Source: Slackia faecicanis (GTDB taxonomy: Bacteria; Actinomycetota; Coriobacteriia; Coriobacteriales; Eggerthellaceae). From it: DNA of 64,000 nt. The stretch spans positions 62,001 to 126,000 of the forward strand of contig NZ_QICB01000002.1 of the NCBI RefSeq assembly GCF_003725295.1. Reading direction: 5' to 3'. This document shows positions 9,405-18,074 of the stretch, piece by piece. Numbering within the stretch: the stretch's first letter is position 1; each line of letters starts with the position of its first letter. A program made the translations under genes and the position numbers. Below the pieces are notes generated by a model, which was not told where the DNA came from, searched no databases, and saw nothing but the letters and a program-made list of their open reading frames with translations.

Positions 9405-9419
9405 GTTACATATAAGGGG
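9405..9419 (+). repeat. 15-bp direct repeat flanking the IS30-family element (left copy)
   Basis: GTTACATATAAGGGG occurs here and again at 12227-12241, directly outside the two inverted-repeat ends of the IS30-family element. This looks like a duplication of the insertion target. It is longer than the 2-4 bp usually quoted for the IS30 family, so a mechanism other than simple duplication is possible. Confidence 0.6.
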
Positions 9420-9633
9420 TTGATTTCCGATCTCAGCCGAACACATTGAGCGGATAGCCCGTTCCCGCAGCTAGCCGAACGCCCCCGCGGCCCCTCCCGG
9501 GCCCCGGGGGCGCCGTTTTCCCAGTTGAAGGAACGATGGAGATATGTTTCGATAGGTCCGGTGGCCATGCTCCGCCCGCCGCCCGGCACCTCTTCCCAGA
9601 CTCAGCCGGACGGTCGGCCCGTCTATTCCGTTT

Positions 9634-10796
9634 TCTAACAGTTTAGATAACGGGTGATGCCGCACCTATCCCAAGCTGCGGTAAGTCGCGTCGGCCATCA
9701 GGATATGGCGCACCACCCTTGCAGTCGGGTCCCACCTGTCGCGCGCCTGGTTGACCCTGAAGAGGTAGACGTACCAGTCGAGGTAGGCCTGCAGGTTCGC
9801 GGGCGACATCCCCGTGAAGCGCCACAGGTAGCGTTTGAGCCAGGAGCACAGGTCGTTCACCATCTCCATCCGCTCCAGGTAGACCGGGTCGTTCACATCG
9901 GCCCTGTGCGCCTCGCTCTCGAGCCCGCCGTCCCTGACCAGCGCGTTGTGCGCCCGCTCGAGGTCGTGGATCAGCAGCGCCCCGGGCGCTATCCTGCCGC
10001 CCATGGCCTCCCTCACGCGCGCCGAGCTGGGCTTCCCGTGGCCGCAGACGACCGCGACCGGGTTCTTGTGGACGTCGATGGCGACGCAGATGCACAGCTT
10101 CTGGCGGGAGAGGCCGCGCTTGCGGGCCTGCCCGTAGCCCTTGGAGAGGTCGGTGTCGTTTATGTAGGTCTCGTCCACCCAGACGGTGTCGCGCAGCACG
10201 ATCCGGTCCTGGTAGCCGGACACCGTCGCGAGCACGCGGTGCCGCCACTCGAAGGCCGTCTTGTGGGTGACGCCGCACATCTCGGCCGCGCACTCGACGG
10301 GCACGTTGTGGCGCATGAGCCTGATGAAGGAGACCCAGGCGGGGAGCGGCTTTCGGCAGTGCTCGAGGACGGTGCCCGTGAGGGAGTTAAACCTCCTGCC
10401 GCAGCAGCGGCAGCGCCACCTCGGGACGCCGGCGGCGGTGGAGCCGTCCCTCCAGGCGCCGCGGGCGCCGCACCCCGGGCACTTCGGGTCCGGCCGATAG
10501 GCCGCGGCGGCCTCGGCCAGCGTGCCGACGCCGACCTCGTCGCGGCAGCGCCTCTCGTCGACGGCTTCTCTGAGCAGCAGGAACTCGTCGGCGGTGAGGC
10601 CCGCCACGAGCGCCCTGAAGGGGTTCGCTCTTCCCATATGGATCTGTCCCATCCGCCCGAACGCCCACCCGGAGGGATTGTCGCCAAACAAAGATCCGGG
10701 TGGGCGCTCGGGCAAATTCTCTGTTTGGCTGGGAAGAGCATAGCATTCGGGGGCCTTGCGGTCCCCGAATCATCACCTGTTATCTAAACTGTTAGA
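9634..10796 (-). mobile_element. IS1595-family insertion sequence with perfect 8-bp target duplication
   Basis: Terminal inverted repeats of 26 bp lie at 9634-9659 and 10771-10796 (TCTAACAGTTTAGATAAC outermost), with one mismatch. The flanks are TTCCGTTT at 9626-9633 and TTCCGTTT at 10797-10804, a perfect 8-bp target duplication typical of this family. It is inserted in the non-coding 3' part of the IS30-family element, 11 bp past the transposase stop. The structure is intact and the insertion therefore looks recent. Confidence 0.92.
9666..10637 (-). CDS. IS1595-family (ISXO2-like) transposase
   Basis: About 323 residues. An N-terminal zinc ribbon has CPGC near residue 55 and CRCC near 80 (PKCPGCGARGAW, RWRCRCCGRRFNS). 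The ISXO2-like DDE/N catalytic domain follows, with DETYIN, CICVAIDVHKNP and a C-terminal NDLCSWLKRYLWRFTGM block. It moves the element defined by the surrounding inverted repeats. The start is uncertain: ATG at 10637 gives the conserved MGRANPFRAL opening, while in-frame ATGs at 10652 and 10715 exist, and none has a convincing ribosome-binding site. No frameshift or internal stop is seen. Confidence 0.88.
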   Translation of the reverse strand: MGRANPFRALVAGLTADEFLLLREAVDERRCRDEVGVGTLAEAAAAYRPDPKCPGCGARGAWRDGSTAAGVPRWRCRCCGRRFNSLTGTVLEHCRKPLPAWVSFIRLMRHNVPVECAAEMCGVTHKTAFEWRHRVLATVSGYQDRIVLRDTVWVDETYINDTDLSKGYGQARKRGLSRQKLCICVAIDVHKNPVAVVCGHGKPSSARVREAMGGRIAPGALLIHDLERAHNALVRDGGLESEAHRADVNDPVYLERMEMVNDLCSWLKRYLWRFTGMSPANLQAYLDWYVYLFRVNQARDRWDPTARVVRHILMADATYRSLG

Positions 10797-10815
10797 TTCC
10801 GTTTTTCCCTCTAGG

Positions 10816-12108
10816 CTAGGTCAGCGGGGCATCGCCCCTCTCTGCGCGCGCCCGCTCCAAGAGCCCCGGCGTCAGGTCGAGATCGGCGAGCGCCACGCCC
10901 TCCACTCCGTAGGCGTCCAGCAGCGCCGCCGCGTCCTCCCCGAGCATCGCCCTGAAGGCGCGGGCGGGCGTCGAGAAGCCGAGCGCGCCGCGGGGCTCGG
11001 AGTTCACGTGCGACATCGCGAGCGCCAGGTCGGCCGGGGCGAGCCGGTCGAACCTGAGGCCGGCCCCCTTGGGCAGCAGCTTCCTTATCTCGACGTGGTT
11101 GCGCTCGCAGGCGCCCTTCTGGTCGCTCCGCCTGGGGTCGCAGTAGAACAGCCTCGTCTCGCCTGGCCCCTCGCCCAGGAGCGCCGCGATAGCGCCCTCG
11201 TCGGAGAACTCGGCGCCGTTGTCGGTGAGCACGGCGCGGAACACGCGGCGCGTCCCGTCGGCGCCGAGGACCGCCCGGACGCCCTCCAGGGCGGCCGCCA
11301 CGCACGCGGCGGTCTTCTCCTCCAGCAGCAGCGCGAGCTGCAGCCTGCTGGGGCGGTGCAGCAGCGTGAGCAGGCACGCTGAGTCCTCCCGCGCCCCCTC
11401 GACCGTGTCCATCTCCCAGGCCGCGGCGCAAGCGTCCTCCCCGAGGGCGAGGAACGCGGCGTGCGACCTGCGGGCGGAGTGGCGCGTGGCCGCCCGGCCG
11501 GCGGCGCGCTTCCTCGGCCTGTAGCCGACCTTGCGCCTGAGCTCCATGTTGGTCATGCCGTCGTAGCCCGCCGCGACCCAGCGGTAGATGGTCGACGGCG
11601 ACAGGTCCACGGGCCCGCCGTTGCAGGCCGCCATCTGCTCGGGCGACAGCCCCCGGCGCAGGCAGTCCCTGATGGCCTCCAGCCTCGCCGCGGCGGCGGG
11701 CTCGTCGGTGTCTATGCCGCGCCTGGACGAGACGAGCACCGAGTCCGCGCACAGCTGCGCGGCGCGGGCCTCGTAGAAGACGTGCGGGCGGCGCTTGCAG
11801 CCGATCGCGCGGTAGCGGCCGCAGCCGTTGCAGCAGCGCGGCCACGCCGCCAGGCGCGGGCAGGCCGCCGACAGGTCGACCGAGGCGTCCACGCGCTCGC
11901 CGCGCCTTGGCTGGGGCGCCGTGATGAACCTGTGCGACGCCACCTCGGCGCTCACCGTCGAGGGGGACCTGCCCAGCTCCCTCGCGATCTCCCTGCACGA
12001 GGCCCTGCGCTCGAGCATCCTCTGGACCGTGTCCCGCTCGTGCCTCGTGAGCCTGCCGTAGGCCCTCGGGACCGCCTTCTCGGAACCCTTTTTCCTCTTT
12101 CCGGACAT
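10816..12108 (-). CDS. IS30-family transposase
   Basis: A 430-residue protein. It has an N-terminal helix-turn-helix (YGRLTRHERDTVQRMLERRAS, CREIARELGRSPSTVSAEV) and a C-terminal DDE integrase-like domain. The acidic residues are visible in AWEMDTVEG, LTDNGAEFSD and KGACERNHVEIRK. IS30-type enzymes bind the terminal repeats and move the element by a circular or dimer intermediate. The gene appears intact. Its GC content is very high compared with the tet(W) sequence around it, so the IS came from a high-GC host after the tet(W) element had formed. Confidence 0.92.
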   Translation of the reverse strand: MSGKRKKGSEKAVPRAYGRLTRHERDTVQRMLERRASCREIARELGRSPSTVSAEVASHRFITAPQPRRGERVDASVDLSAACPRLAAWPRCCNGCGRYRAIGCKRRPHVFYEARAAQLCADSVLVSSRRGIDTDEPAAAARLEAIRDCLRRGLSPEQMAACNGGPVDLSPSTIYRWVAAGYDGMTNMELRRKVGYRPRKRAAGRAATRHSARRSHAAFLALGEDACAAAWEMDTVEGAREDSACLLTLLHRPSRLQLALLLEEKTAACVAAALEGVRAVLGADGTRRVFRAVLTDNGAEFSDEGAIAALLGEGPGETRLFYCDPRRSDQKGACERNHVEIRKLLPKGAGLRFDRLAPADLALAMSHVNSEPRGALGFSTPARAFRAMLGEDAAALLDAYGVEGVALADLDLTPGLLERARAERGDAPLT

Positions 12109-12226
12109 GACGTCCTCCGATCTCCCGGGGCCGGCCGATCCGGCCCTCAGGGTATCGGGTTCCCAGATTCATCCGTACATGTGCGGATGAATCTGGGAAG
12201 TGTTCGGATGAAGTTGATATTCAAGG

Positions 12227-12241
12227 GTTACATATAAGGGG
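12227..12241 (+). repeat. 15-bp direct repeat flanking the IS30-family element (right copy)
   Basis: GTTACATATAAGGGG, identical to 9405-9419. Two extra G residues separate it from the inverted-repeat end at 12224. Removing the IS and one copy joins the left arm smoothly to the tet(W) leader sequence. Confidence 0.6.
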
Positions 12242-12263
12242 AAGAAAAATTTCTTTTAGATAC

Positions 12264-12292
12264 TTGTTTTCCTAAAACTGATGTGATATAAT
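12264..12292 (+). promoter_or_regulatory. tet(W) promoter
   Basis: TTGTTT at 12264-12269 is followed by a 17-bp spacer and a perfect TATAAT at 12287-12292. It lies 30 bp before the leader peptide start and about 295 bp before tet(W), the arrangement known for ribosomal-protection tet genes. The IS30-family insertion lies just upstream and leaves this promoter intact. Confidence 0.85.
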
Positions 12293-12321
12293 AATTCAAT
12301 TCCAGAAAAGGAGTAAAAAAT

Positions 12322-12345
12322 ATGCGGCAAGGTATTCTTAAATAA
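12322..12345 (+). CDS. tet(W) leader peptide MRQGILK
   Basis: A seven-codon open frame, MRQGILK, preceded by AAAAGGAG. Short leader peptides precede tet(M)- and tet(W)-type genes. When tetracycline slows the ribosome on the leader, transcription through the downstream hairpin is favoured. It is too short for gene finders; the call rests on position, ribosome-binding site and the known layout. Confidence 0.7.
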   Translation: MRQGILK

Positions 12346-12513
12346 AACTATAATCAAATAGTGGGAACAAAGGATTATGATAGTCCATTTTGTAGGGGCT
12401 TAGTTTTTTGTACCCAATTTAAGAATACTTTTGCCTTATCAATTTTGACATATCCCCAAAAACAGCACTCACAAACAGGTGTAGGCTGTATATGTGTATG
12501 TCCGCAAATTATC

Positions 12514-12553
12514 ATCCCCAGTGGTAAAAGTATTTTACTGCTGGGGATTTTTA
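12514..12553 (+). terminator. Attenuator terminator upstream of tet(W)
   Basis: ATCCCCAG at 12514-12521 pairs with CTGGGGAT at 12541-12548, with a further pairing block of GTAAAA/TTTTAC inside, followed by a T-run. It is a classical intrinsic terminator between the leader peptide and tet(W), consistent with transcriptional attenuation of tetracycline resistance. Confidence 0.85.
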
Positions 12554-12586
12554 TGCCCTTCGGGGCAGTAAAGGGAGGACAATCAC

Positions 12587-14506
12587 ATGAAAATAATCAA
12601 TATTGGAATTCTTGCCCATGTAGACGCTGGAAAGACGACCTTGACGGAGAGCCTGCTATATGCCAGCGGAGCCATTTCAGAACCGGGGAGCGTCGAAAAA
12701 GGGACAACGAGGACGGACACCATGTTTTTGGAGCGGCAGCGTGGGATTACCATTCAAGCGGCAGTCACTTCCTTCCAGTGGCACAGATGTAAAGTCAACA
12801 TTGTGGATACGCCCGGCCACATGGATTTTTTGGCGGAGGTGTACCGCTCTTTGGCTGTTTTAGATGGGGCCATCTTGGTGATCTCCGCTAAAGATGGCGT
12901 GCAGGCCCAGACCCGTATTCTGTTCCATGCCCTGCGGAAAATGAACATTCCCACCGTTATCTTTATCAACAAGATCGACCAGGCTGGCGTTGATTTGCAG
13001 AGCGTGGTTCAGTCTGTTCGGGATAAGCTCTCCGCCGATATTATCATCAAGCAGACGGTGTCGCTGTCCCCGGAAATAGTCCTGGAGGAAAATACCGACA
13101 TAGAAGCATGGGATGCGGTCATCGAAAATAACGATAAATTATTGGAAAAGTATATCGCAGGAGAACCAATCAGCCGGGAAAAACTTGTGCGGGAGGAACA
13201 GCGGCGGGTTCAAGACGCCTCCCTGTTCCCGGTCTATTATGGCAGCGCCAAAAAGGGCCTTGGCATTCAACCGTTGATGGATGCGGTGACAGGGCTGTTC
13301 CAACCGATTGGGGAACAGGGGAGCGCCGCCCTATGCGGCAGCGTTTTCAAGGTGGAGTATACAGATTGCGGCCAGCGGCGTGTCTATCTACGGCTATACA
13401 GCGGAACGCTGCGCCTGCGGGATACGGTGGCCCTGGCCGGGAGAGAAAAGCTGAAAATCACAGAGATGCGTATTCCATCCAAAGGGGAAATTGTTCGGAC
13501 AGACACCGCTTATCCGGGTGAAATTGTTATCCTTCCCAGCGACAGCGTGAGGTTAAACGATGTATTAGGGGACCCAACCCGGCTCCCTCGTAAAAGGTGG
13601 CGTGAGGACCCCCTCCCCATGCTGCGGACGTCGATTGCGCCGAAAACGGCAGCGCAAAGAGAACGGCTGCTGGACGCTCTTACGCAACTTGCGGATACTG
13701 ACCCGCTTTTGCGCTGCGAGGTGGATTCCATCACCCATGAGATCATTCTTTCTTTTTTGGGCCGGGTGCAGTTGGAGGTTGTTTCCGCTTTGCTGTCGGA
13801 AAAATACAAGCTTGAAACAGTGGTAAAGGAACCCACCGTCATTTATATGGAGCGGCCGCTCAAAGCAGCCAGCCACACCATCCATATCGAGGTGCCGCCC
13901 AACCCGTTTTGGGCATCCATCGGACTGTCTGTTACACCACTCCCGCTTGGCTCCGGTGTACAATACGAGAGCCGGGTTTCGCTGGGATACTTGAACCAGA
14001 GTTTTCAAAACGCTGTCAGGGATGGTATCCGTTACGGGCTGGAGCAGGGCTTGTTCGGCTGGAACGTAACGGACTGTAAGATTTGCTTTGAATACGGGCT
14101 TTATTACAGTCCGGTCAGCACGCCGGCGGACTTCCGCTCATTGGCCCCGATTGTATTGGAACAGGCATTGAAGGAATCAGGGACGCAACTGCTGGAACCT
14201 TATCTCTCCTTCACCCTCTATGCGCCCCGGGAATATCTTTCCAGGGCTTATCATGATGCACCGAAATACTGTGCCACCATCGAAACGGTCCAGGTAAAAA
14301 AGGATGAAGTTGTCTTTACTGGCGAGATTCCCGCCCGCTGTATACAGGCATACCGTACTGATCTGGCCTTTTACACCAACGGGCAGAGCGTATGCCTTAC
14401 AGAACTGAAAGGGTATCAGGCCGCTGTCGGCAAGCCAGTCATCCAGCCCCGCCGTCCAAACAGCCGCCTGGACAAGGTGCGCTATATGTTTCAGAAGATA
14501 ATGTAA
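12587..14506 (+). CDS. tet(W): Tetracycline resistance ribosomal protection protein Tet(W)
   Basis: A 639-residue translation-factor GTPase with the length and sequence of Tet(W). The G-domain motifs are [15 protein letters not shown] (P-loop, residue ~10), DTPGHMDF (switch II, ~75) and FINKIDQAG (NKxD, ~128). Domains resembling EF-G II to V follow. It binds the tetracycline-blocked ribosome and releases the drug using GTP. GGGAGGA precedes the ATG. GC content is near 50 percent, well below neighbouring host genes, and the gene sits in an element inserted in mod, both signs of transfer. No internal stop or frameshift is seen, so resistance to tetracyclines is expected. Confidence 0.97.
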   Translation: MKIINIGILAHVDAGKTTLTESLLYASGAISEPGSVEKGTTRTDTMFLERQRGITIQAAVTSFQWHRCKVNIVDTPGHMDFLAEVYRSLAVLDGAILVISAKDGVQAQTRILFHALRKMNIPTVIFINKIDQAGVDLQSVVQSVRDKLSADIIIKQTVSLSPEIVLEENTDIEAWDAVIENNDKLLEKYIAGEPISREKLVREEQRRVQDASLFPVYYGSAKKGLGIQPLMDAVTGLFQPIGEQGSAALCGSVFKVEYTDCGQRRVYLRLYSGTLRLRDTVALAGREKLKITEMRIPSKGEIVRTDTAYPGEIVILPSDSVRLNDVLGDPTRLPRKRWREDPLPMLRTSIAPKTAAQRERLLDALTQLADTDPLLRCEVDSITHEIILSFLGRVQLEVVSALLSEKYKLETVVKEPTVIYMERPLKAASHTIHIEVPPNPFWASIGLSVTPLPLGSGVQYESRVSLGYLNQSFQNAVRDGIRYGLEQGLFGWNVTDCKICFEYGLYYSPVSTPADFRSLAPIVLEQALKESGTQLLEPYLSFTLYAPREYLSRAYHDAPKYCATIETVQVKKDEVVFTGEIPARCIQAYRTDLAFYTNGQSVCLTELKGYQAAVGKPVIQPRRPNSRLDKVRYMFQKIM

Positions 14507-14610
14507 CGTCTTGCGCAATGCAAGCGTTCATTGCTGGCTATTGCGAAATATCATTGATAAAATCAGTATCAGAGAGGAGAAACTATTTTGAACCAGGAAC
14601 AGACGAATAG

Positions 14611-15213
14611 AACCGCAAGCAGGACTGTTATATCTGCGGCAGCTACAAGAAGCGTACCCGTGACTGTACGGCACACTTTATCCGCACCGACCTTTTGACG
14701 GCGGGCGTGCTTTCCAATCTCCGGCAAGTGACGGAATACGCCGCCAGGCATGAGAGCCGCTTTGTAAAGCTGCTCATCCAGCAGAACGAAATCGGCGGCA
14801 AGAGAAAGACCGCCGCAGCCACGAAGCAGCTTGAACAGGCCCAGACACGCATTGCCGAAGTGAACCGCATTATCAAGCGGCTGTATGAGGACAATGTAAG
14901 CGGCAAAATCAGCGACGAGCGTTTCATGGAGCTGTCGGCGGACTATGAGCAGGAGCAGCGGGAACTGAAAGACCGGGCTGCCGCTTTGCAGGAGGAACTT
15001 TCCAAGTCGCAGGCCGCCACCGTCAACGCCGAGAAATTCATGGGGATTGTGAGAAAGCACCTTGCTTTTGAAGAATTGACCCCCACCCTCTTGCGGGAAA
15101 TGATTGAGAAAATCGTCGTGCATGAGTGCAGCTATGACGAGAACGGCACCCGCAGGCAGGACATTGAGATTTATTACAGCTTTGTCGGCAAGATAGACTT
15201 GCCGGAAGCCTAA
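14611..15213 (+). pseudogene. Large serine recombinase, C-terminal remnant
   Basis: The frame runs from NRKQDCYICGSYKKRTRDC through the zinc-ribbon part (CYICG...DCTAHFIRTD), a long charged coiled coil (EIGGKRKTAAATKQLEQAQT) and a DUF4368-like tail (KIVVHECSYDENGTRRQDIE) to a stop at 15213. This is the DNA-binding C-terminal third of a Firmicutes-type transposon recombinase. The resolvase catalytic domain is absent, and a stop codon at 14608 cuts the frame in front. It marks the right end of the tet(W) element and suggests how it entered mod, but the enzyme cannot be active. Confidence 0.85.
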
Positions 15214-15222
15214 CGCCTGACC

Positions 15223-15250
15223 TATCCGACACAGCCCTAAGTGCCGGATA
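15223..15250 (+). terminator. Possible hairpin terminator after the recombinase remnant
   Basis: TATCCGaCAC pairs with GTGcCGGATA around an 8-nt loop, 9 bp after the recombinase stop. A run of six T residues begins about 12 nt later at 15263, rather far for a standard intrinsic terminator. Confidence 0.4.
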
Positions 15251-15269
15251 GGAACGGCAAAATTTTTTA

Positions 15270-16502
15270 CACTTCTATTACTTCTTTATCGCACATTAGC
15301 AGATTCGCAAGGGTTATCAGGCGCTGAAGTAGTTTCGTCGGTTTCGGTCCATCGAAATAGCCCTTTCCGTCAAATAGAGATACGAGCTCCTTGGCGCCTT
15401 CCTGGCTGTGACCCACTTCTTTGTAAAACATGATTGAAGTTGGAGCCATTCCATCATATTTGAGCTCTGTTAGGAAACGCTTGATGCAAGGGACGCTGTC
15501 GCCGTTTGGGCCAAACCAAATGCGGTTATCCTGGAGGCTCTCGCGAAACGCGTTTCGCGAGAGCCTCCAGCAGCGTCCTGCTGGAGGCTCTACAACACGC
15601 CCCGAGGGCGTTGTGATTGGATAGTCGGAATCTGGGCTGTAAGTCTTTACACTGAGGTCGCTTGGCTTCCAAACGCCTCGAGGGTCGTTGTCTGGATTCT
15701 TGTAGCGGGCGTTTGCCTCGTCTGTTCTCGGCAGGCGTCCAATCACAAAGCGCTCAATGGATTTGGCGTATACGAGAACATAATCATGGCTATTTGAAAC
15801 GTATTTGGCGTCATTCTTGGGCGAGTAAGCTCGTTCCCAGATTAGCTGAGAAACGAAATTTGCCTCTCCGAACACCTCGTCACAGAGGATGCGCAAATTG
15901 CGGTCTTCGTTATCGTCAATCGAAATGAAAATGACGCCATCGTCGGTTAGGAGCTCTCGAGCCAGTCTCAACCTAGGGTACATCATCGAGCACCAGTCGC
16001 TATGGTAGCGGCCACTTGTGTCGGCGTTGGACTGGCCGGCGAGTCCCGCCTGCTCCTTATAGTTATCGACAGAGTTGCCGAAATTGTCCTTGTAGACAAA
16101 GTCGTGACCCGTGTTGTAGGGTGGGTCGATGTAGATCATCTTGACCTTGCCGTGGTAGCCGCGCTGTAGGAGCTTCAGCACCTCGAGATTGTCGCCTTCG
16201 ATATAAATGTTGTCCGAGTCGAAGGACCCATCCTCTCCATCGCGGCTGCGGCTTTTCTCGATACGGGGACGCAAAGTAGCAGTGCTGGACATCTGCGACT
16301 GGCGGATGGCATCGGCCTTGCCGGGCCACGTGAACGCATAGCGCTCCAGGCCCTCGTCTACCTCGTCGCCAAGCTCCAGCCGCAGTTTGTCGAAGTCGAT
16401 TCCGCTCTCGGAGAACACTTCGGGCATCAGCTCCTTGAGCTTATTCAGGCGGTCGTCAATAAGACTCTCCGATTCAAGAGTCATCTTTTCTATCTCGCCC
16501 AT
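15270..16502 (-). pseudogene. mod: Type III DNA methyltransferase Mod, N-terminal half (separated by insertion)
   Basis: 411 residues of a beta-class N6-adenine methyltransferase: an N-terminal region, the catalytic motif IV in MIYIDPPYNTG (about residue 128), ISIDDNEDRNLRILCDEVFG, and the PKPTKLLQRLI block that precedes motif I. The frame then meets a stop (15267-15269) supplied by the tet(W) element. The AdoMet-binding motif is therefore missing here and sits at 8434-9114. AGGAGGAGACCTC gives a strong start at 16502. The half contains a 40-bp perfect palindrome within its coding sequence (15531-15570). Neither half alone should methylate DNA. Confidence 0.9.
15531..15570. repeat. 40-bp perfect palindrome inside mod, with an overlapping second palindrome
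   Basis: CTGGAGGCTCTCGCGAAACG at 15531-15550 is followed directly by its exact reverse complement at 15551-15570. The last 13 bases belong to a second stem, GAGCCTCCAGCAG with loop CGTC and CTGCTGGAGGCTC, ending at 15590. Because the palindrome is in frame on both strands, the peptide WRLSRNAFRESLQ can be read on both. Confidence 0.95.
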
Positions 16503-16513
16503 GAGGTCTCCTC

Positions 16514-17308
16514 CTAGGAAAGTTGAGATTTGATTAGTTGAACTATGTAGGGCATGGCGGCAATAAAAACGTCGGTGCCCTTGCCGGCAAGCCAGCTCAG
16601 GAGTTTGTCAAGCTTGCTGCCCCGTTTGCTTTTATCTTTTGTGTTGAGATCGCCCATCATCCCTTTGAGCAGCGTCTTCTCGTCATCGGAAAGCGTTGTC
16701 TCTGGCAATTTGTCAATCTGTTCAAAGGTTGCCTCTAACGTGACCTGTACGTTGCTCGTGGCGGATGCCGTGAGGCTGACGCTAGCGCCCTGCGCTTCGG
16801 CGATTTTCAGCTTACGGAGCTCCTCATCACGGAAATGCTTCAGTTTGTCGATACGTAGTTGCGTCTGTTCATCGTTGAAATCATTGCGATTGGAAGACCC
16901 ATAGGAATGGGAGGCTAGTCCGTCCGTGTAGGAGTCGTAGCCCCTCGCGTTTGCGTAGACGTAGTCGATCGAGCCGTATACGGCTTTGAGCTCGTCGTCT
17001 TTCACGCCCTCTTCAAGAGCTTGCTCCAGTCTCCTGATATGCTGCGTTATAGTTGCGCAGAATGCGGCACCGAACGCTTTGTCGTCTGAGTCTTCCCGCT
17101 TTAGGCGCAGCTTCTGGAGAATCATCCCTAGGTCGCTTTTCGAGTAACGAAACGAGCTTGAAGAATTGATGTATGCGAAAGCCTCGGGGTTAGTGTAGTC
17201 GAGGTCGAAGACCCGCATGATTTCACGGCAGAGCGCATCAACGTCCTCATCCGCATCACCCCTCAAAAGGCGCGCTGCTCGCAAAATATACTCATCTAGA
17301 ACGGCCAT
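16514..17308 (-). CDS. Unknown protein of the helicase-Mod-Res cluster
   Basis: A 264-residue protein I do not recognise. The N-terminal ~130 residues are mostly helical (MAVLDEYILRAARLLRG, QHIRRLEQALEEG). The middle is a Ser/Asn-rich stretch with a predicted coiled coil (LRIDKLKHFRDEELRKLKIA). The C-terminus ends in a hydrophobic segment (GKGTDVFIAAMPYIVQLIK) that could contact the membrane. It overlaps the DUF4391 gene by 17 bp and ends 11 bp before mod, so it is part of the operon. The hydrophobic tail is reminiscent of abortive-infection type proteins, but that is only a resemblance. Confidence 0.7.
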   Translation of the reverse strand: MAVLDEYILRAARLLRGDADEDVDALCREIMRVFDLDYTNPEAFAYINSSSSFRYSKSDLGMILQKLRLKREDSDDKAFGAAFCATITQHIRRLEQALEEGVKDDELKAVYGSIDYVYANARGYDSYTDGLASHSYGSSNRNDFNDEQTQLRIDKLKHFRDEELRKLKIAEAQGASVSLTASATSNVQVTLEATFEQIDKLPETTLSDDEKTLLKGMMGDLNTKDKSKRGSKLDKLLSWLAGKGTDVFIAAMPYIVQLIKSQLS

Positions 17309-18074
17309 TGCAGACCTCCTTTATCTCATCGGCGACCGCCCTCAGGCGTCGCTCCTCTTCCTTCATTTCCATCCTCAGCTTTGCGGACTCGTTGAGCGTT
17401 ATGTCCTTCGACCGCCGTTGCTCCTTCAGCCGCTTGACGGAGGCTCCCAACTCATCGTAGCGCGACGTGAGGACAATCAGCTTCTCCCGGTCTCGAGCGG
17501 GGCATGCGGGGTAGAATCCCAGGCCGCCGATCGCGCGGGACAGCGCTACGGCGCGCGACAGGTCGAGCAGGTACTCCCAGAGGTCGCCTTGCGAGAGCCG
17601 CCCGAAGGCCAGCGCGCCCAGGAAGTCCGCGTATTCCGGGCTGCCCGGGTCGAACACGCCCGTCGACTCGATTCGGTCGACGACCGTCGCACCTTGCTCA
17701 GCCTGGCTCTTCCGCGTGAGGGCGACCGATACGCACGCGCGGTCATTCGCCTCGACCAGGAGCACCGTCGGGTTCGGGAAGCACTTGTGCACGAGCTCCG
17801 CAGACTCCGCTACGGCCATGGTCCCGGCTGCCATCTCGCAGCGAAGAAAGACGATGCTCTGCACGTTGCGCCCGTCGTCCTCGTACGGCGGGATGCGCGT
17901 CGTGGACTTTTGGACCGTGGCGAAGTGCTCGAGGCGCGCGACCTTGTCGAGCCTTTTCTGCTCGGTCTTGGCGAGCATCACCTGCTTGACGAGCACCGTC
18001 TTGGGGATGCGTCGGTCTCCCGCGAGCGCCGCATCGGGCAGGTGCAGGATGCCGTTCCAGTCGACGCCGCTCAT
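17292..18074 (-). CDS. DUF4391 domain protein
   Basis: A 260-residue protein whose middle (AKTEQKRLDKVARLEHFATV, then KSTTRIPPYEDDGRNVQSIVFL) fits DUF4391, a family found beside SNF2-type helicases and DNA methyltransferases in defence clusters. The C-terminus is a charged coiled coil (TLNESAKLRMEMKEEERRLR). The start at 18074 overlaps the helicase stop by 4 bp (ATGA), which argues for translational coupling and a complex with the helicase. Its biochemical role is not established. Confidence 0.8.
   Translation of the reverse strand: MSGVDWNGILHLPDAALAGDRRIPKTVLVKQVMLAKTEQKRLDKVARLEHFATVQKSTTRIPPYEDDGRNVQSIVFLRCEMAAGTMAVAESAELVHKCFPNPTVLLVEANDRACVSVALTRKSQAEQGATVVDRIESTGVFDPGSPEYADFLGALAFGRLSQGDLWEYLLDLSRAVALSRAIGGLGFYPACPARDREKLIVLTSRYDELGASVKRLKEQRRSKDITLNESAKLRMEMKEEERRLRAVADEIKEVCNGRSR

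Larger units (their letters stand above)
9420..12224 (-). mobile_element. IS30-family insertion sequence, interrupted by an IS1595-family element
   Basis: The ends are imperfect 25-bp inverted repeats. The left begins TTGATTTCCGATC and ends CAGCCGAACAC (9420-9444). The right, read inwards from 12224, begins TTGAATATCAACT and ends CATCCGAACAC; 18 of 25 positions match. The element encodes an IS30-type DDE transposase at 10816-12108. Without the nested IS1595 element and its duplicated target it is about 1.63 kb, within the family range. A perfect 14-bp-stem palindrome (CCCAGATTCATCCG and its complement, about 12161-12196) lies upstream of the transposase. A GC-rich hairpin lies near 9478-9513. 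Confidence 0.7.
9113..15272. mobile_element. tet(W)-carrying element inserted in mod, with nested IS elements
   Basis: A roughly 6.2-kb insertion bounded by the dinucleotide AC (GT on the mod strand) at 9113-9114 and 15271-15272. Its own sequence is lower in GC than the flanks. It contains a short left arm (9115-9404), a nested IS30-family element with an IS1595-family element inside, the tet(W) leader and gene, and the C-terminal remnant of a large serine recombinase at the right end. Large serine recombinases leave a 2-bp crossover repeat, which fits the joints. The recombinase is truncated, so the element probably cannot excise alone. Boundaries come from rejoining the mod frame, not from a known element sequence. 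Confidence 0.75.

Noticed and set aside
9592-12200. Alternative ends for the IS30-family element at CTTCCCAGA repeats
   Set aside because: The match is shorter and no flanking duplication is present; the 9420/12224 ends abut the 15-bp direct repeat.
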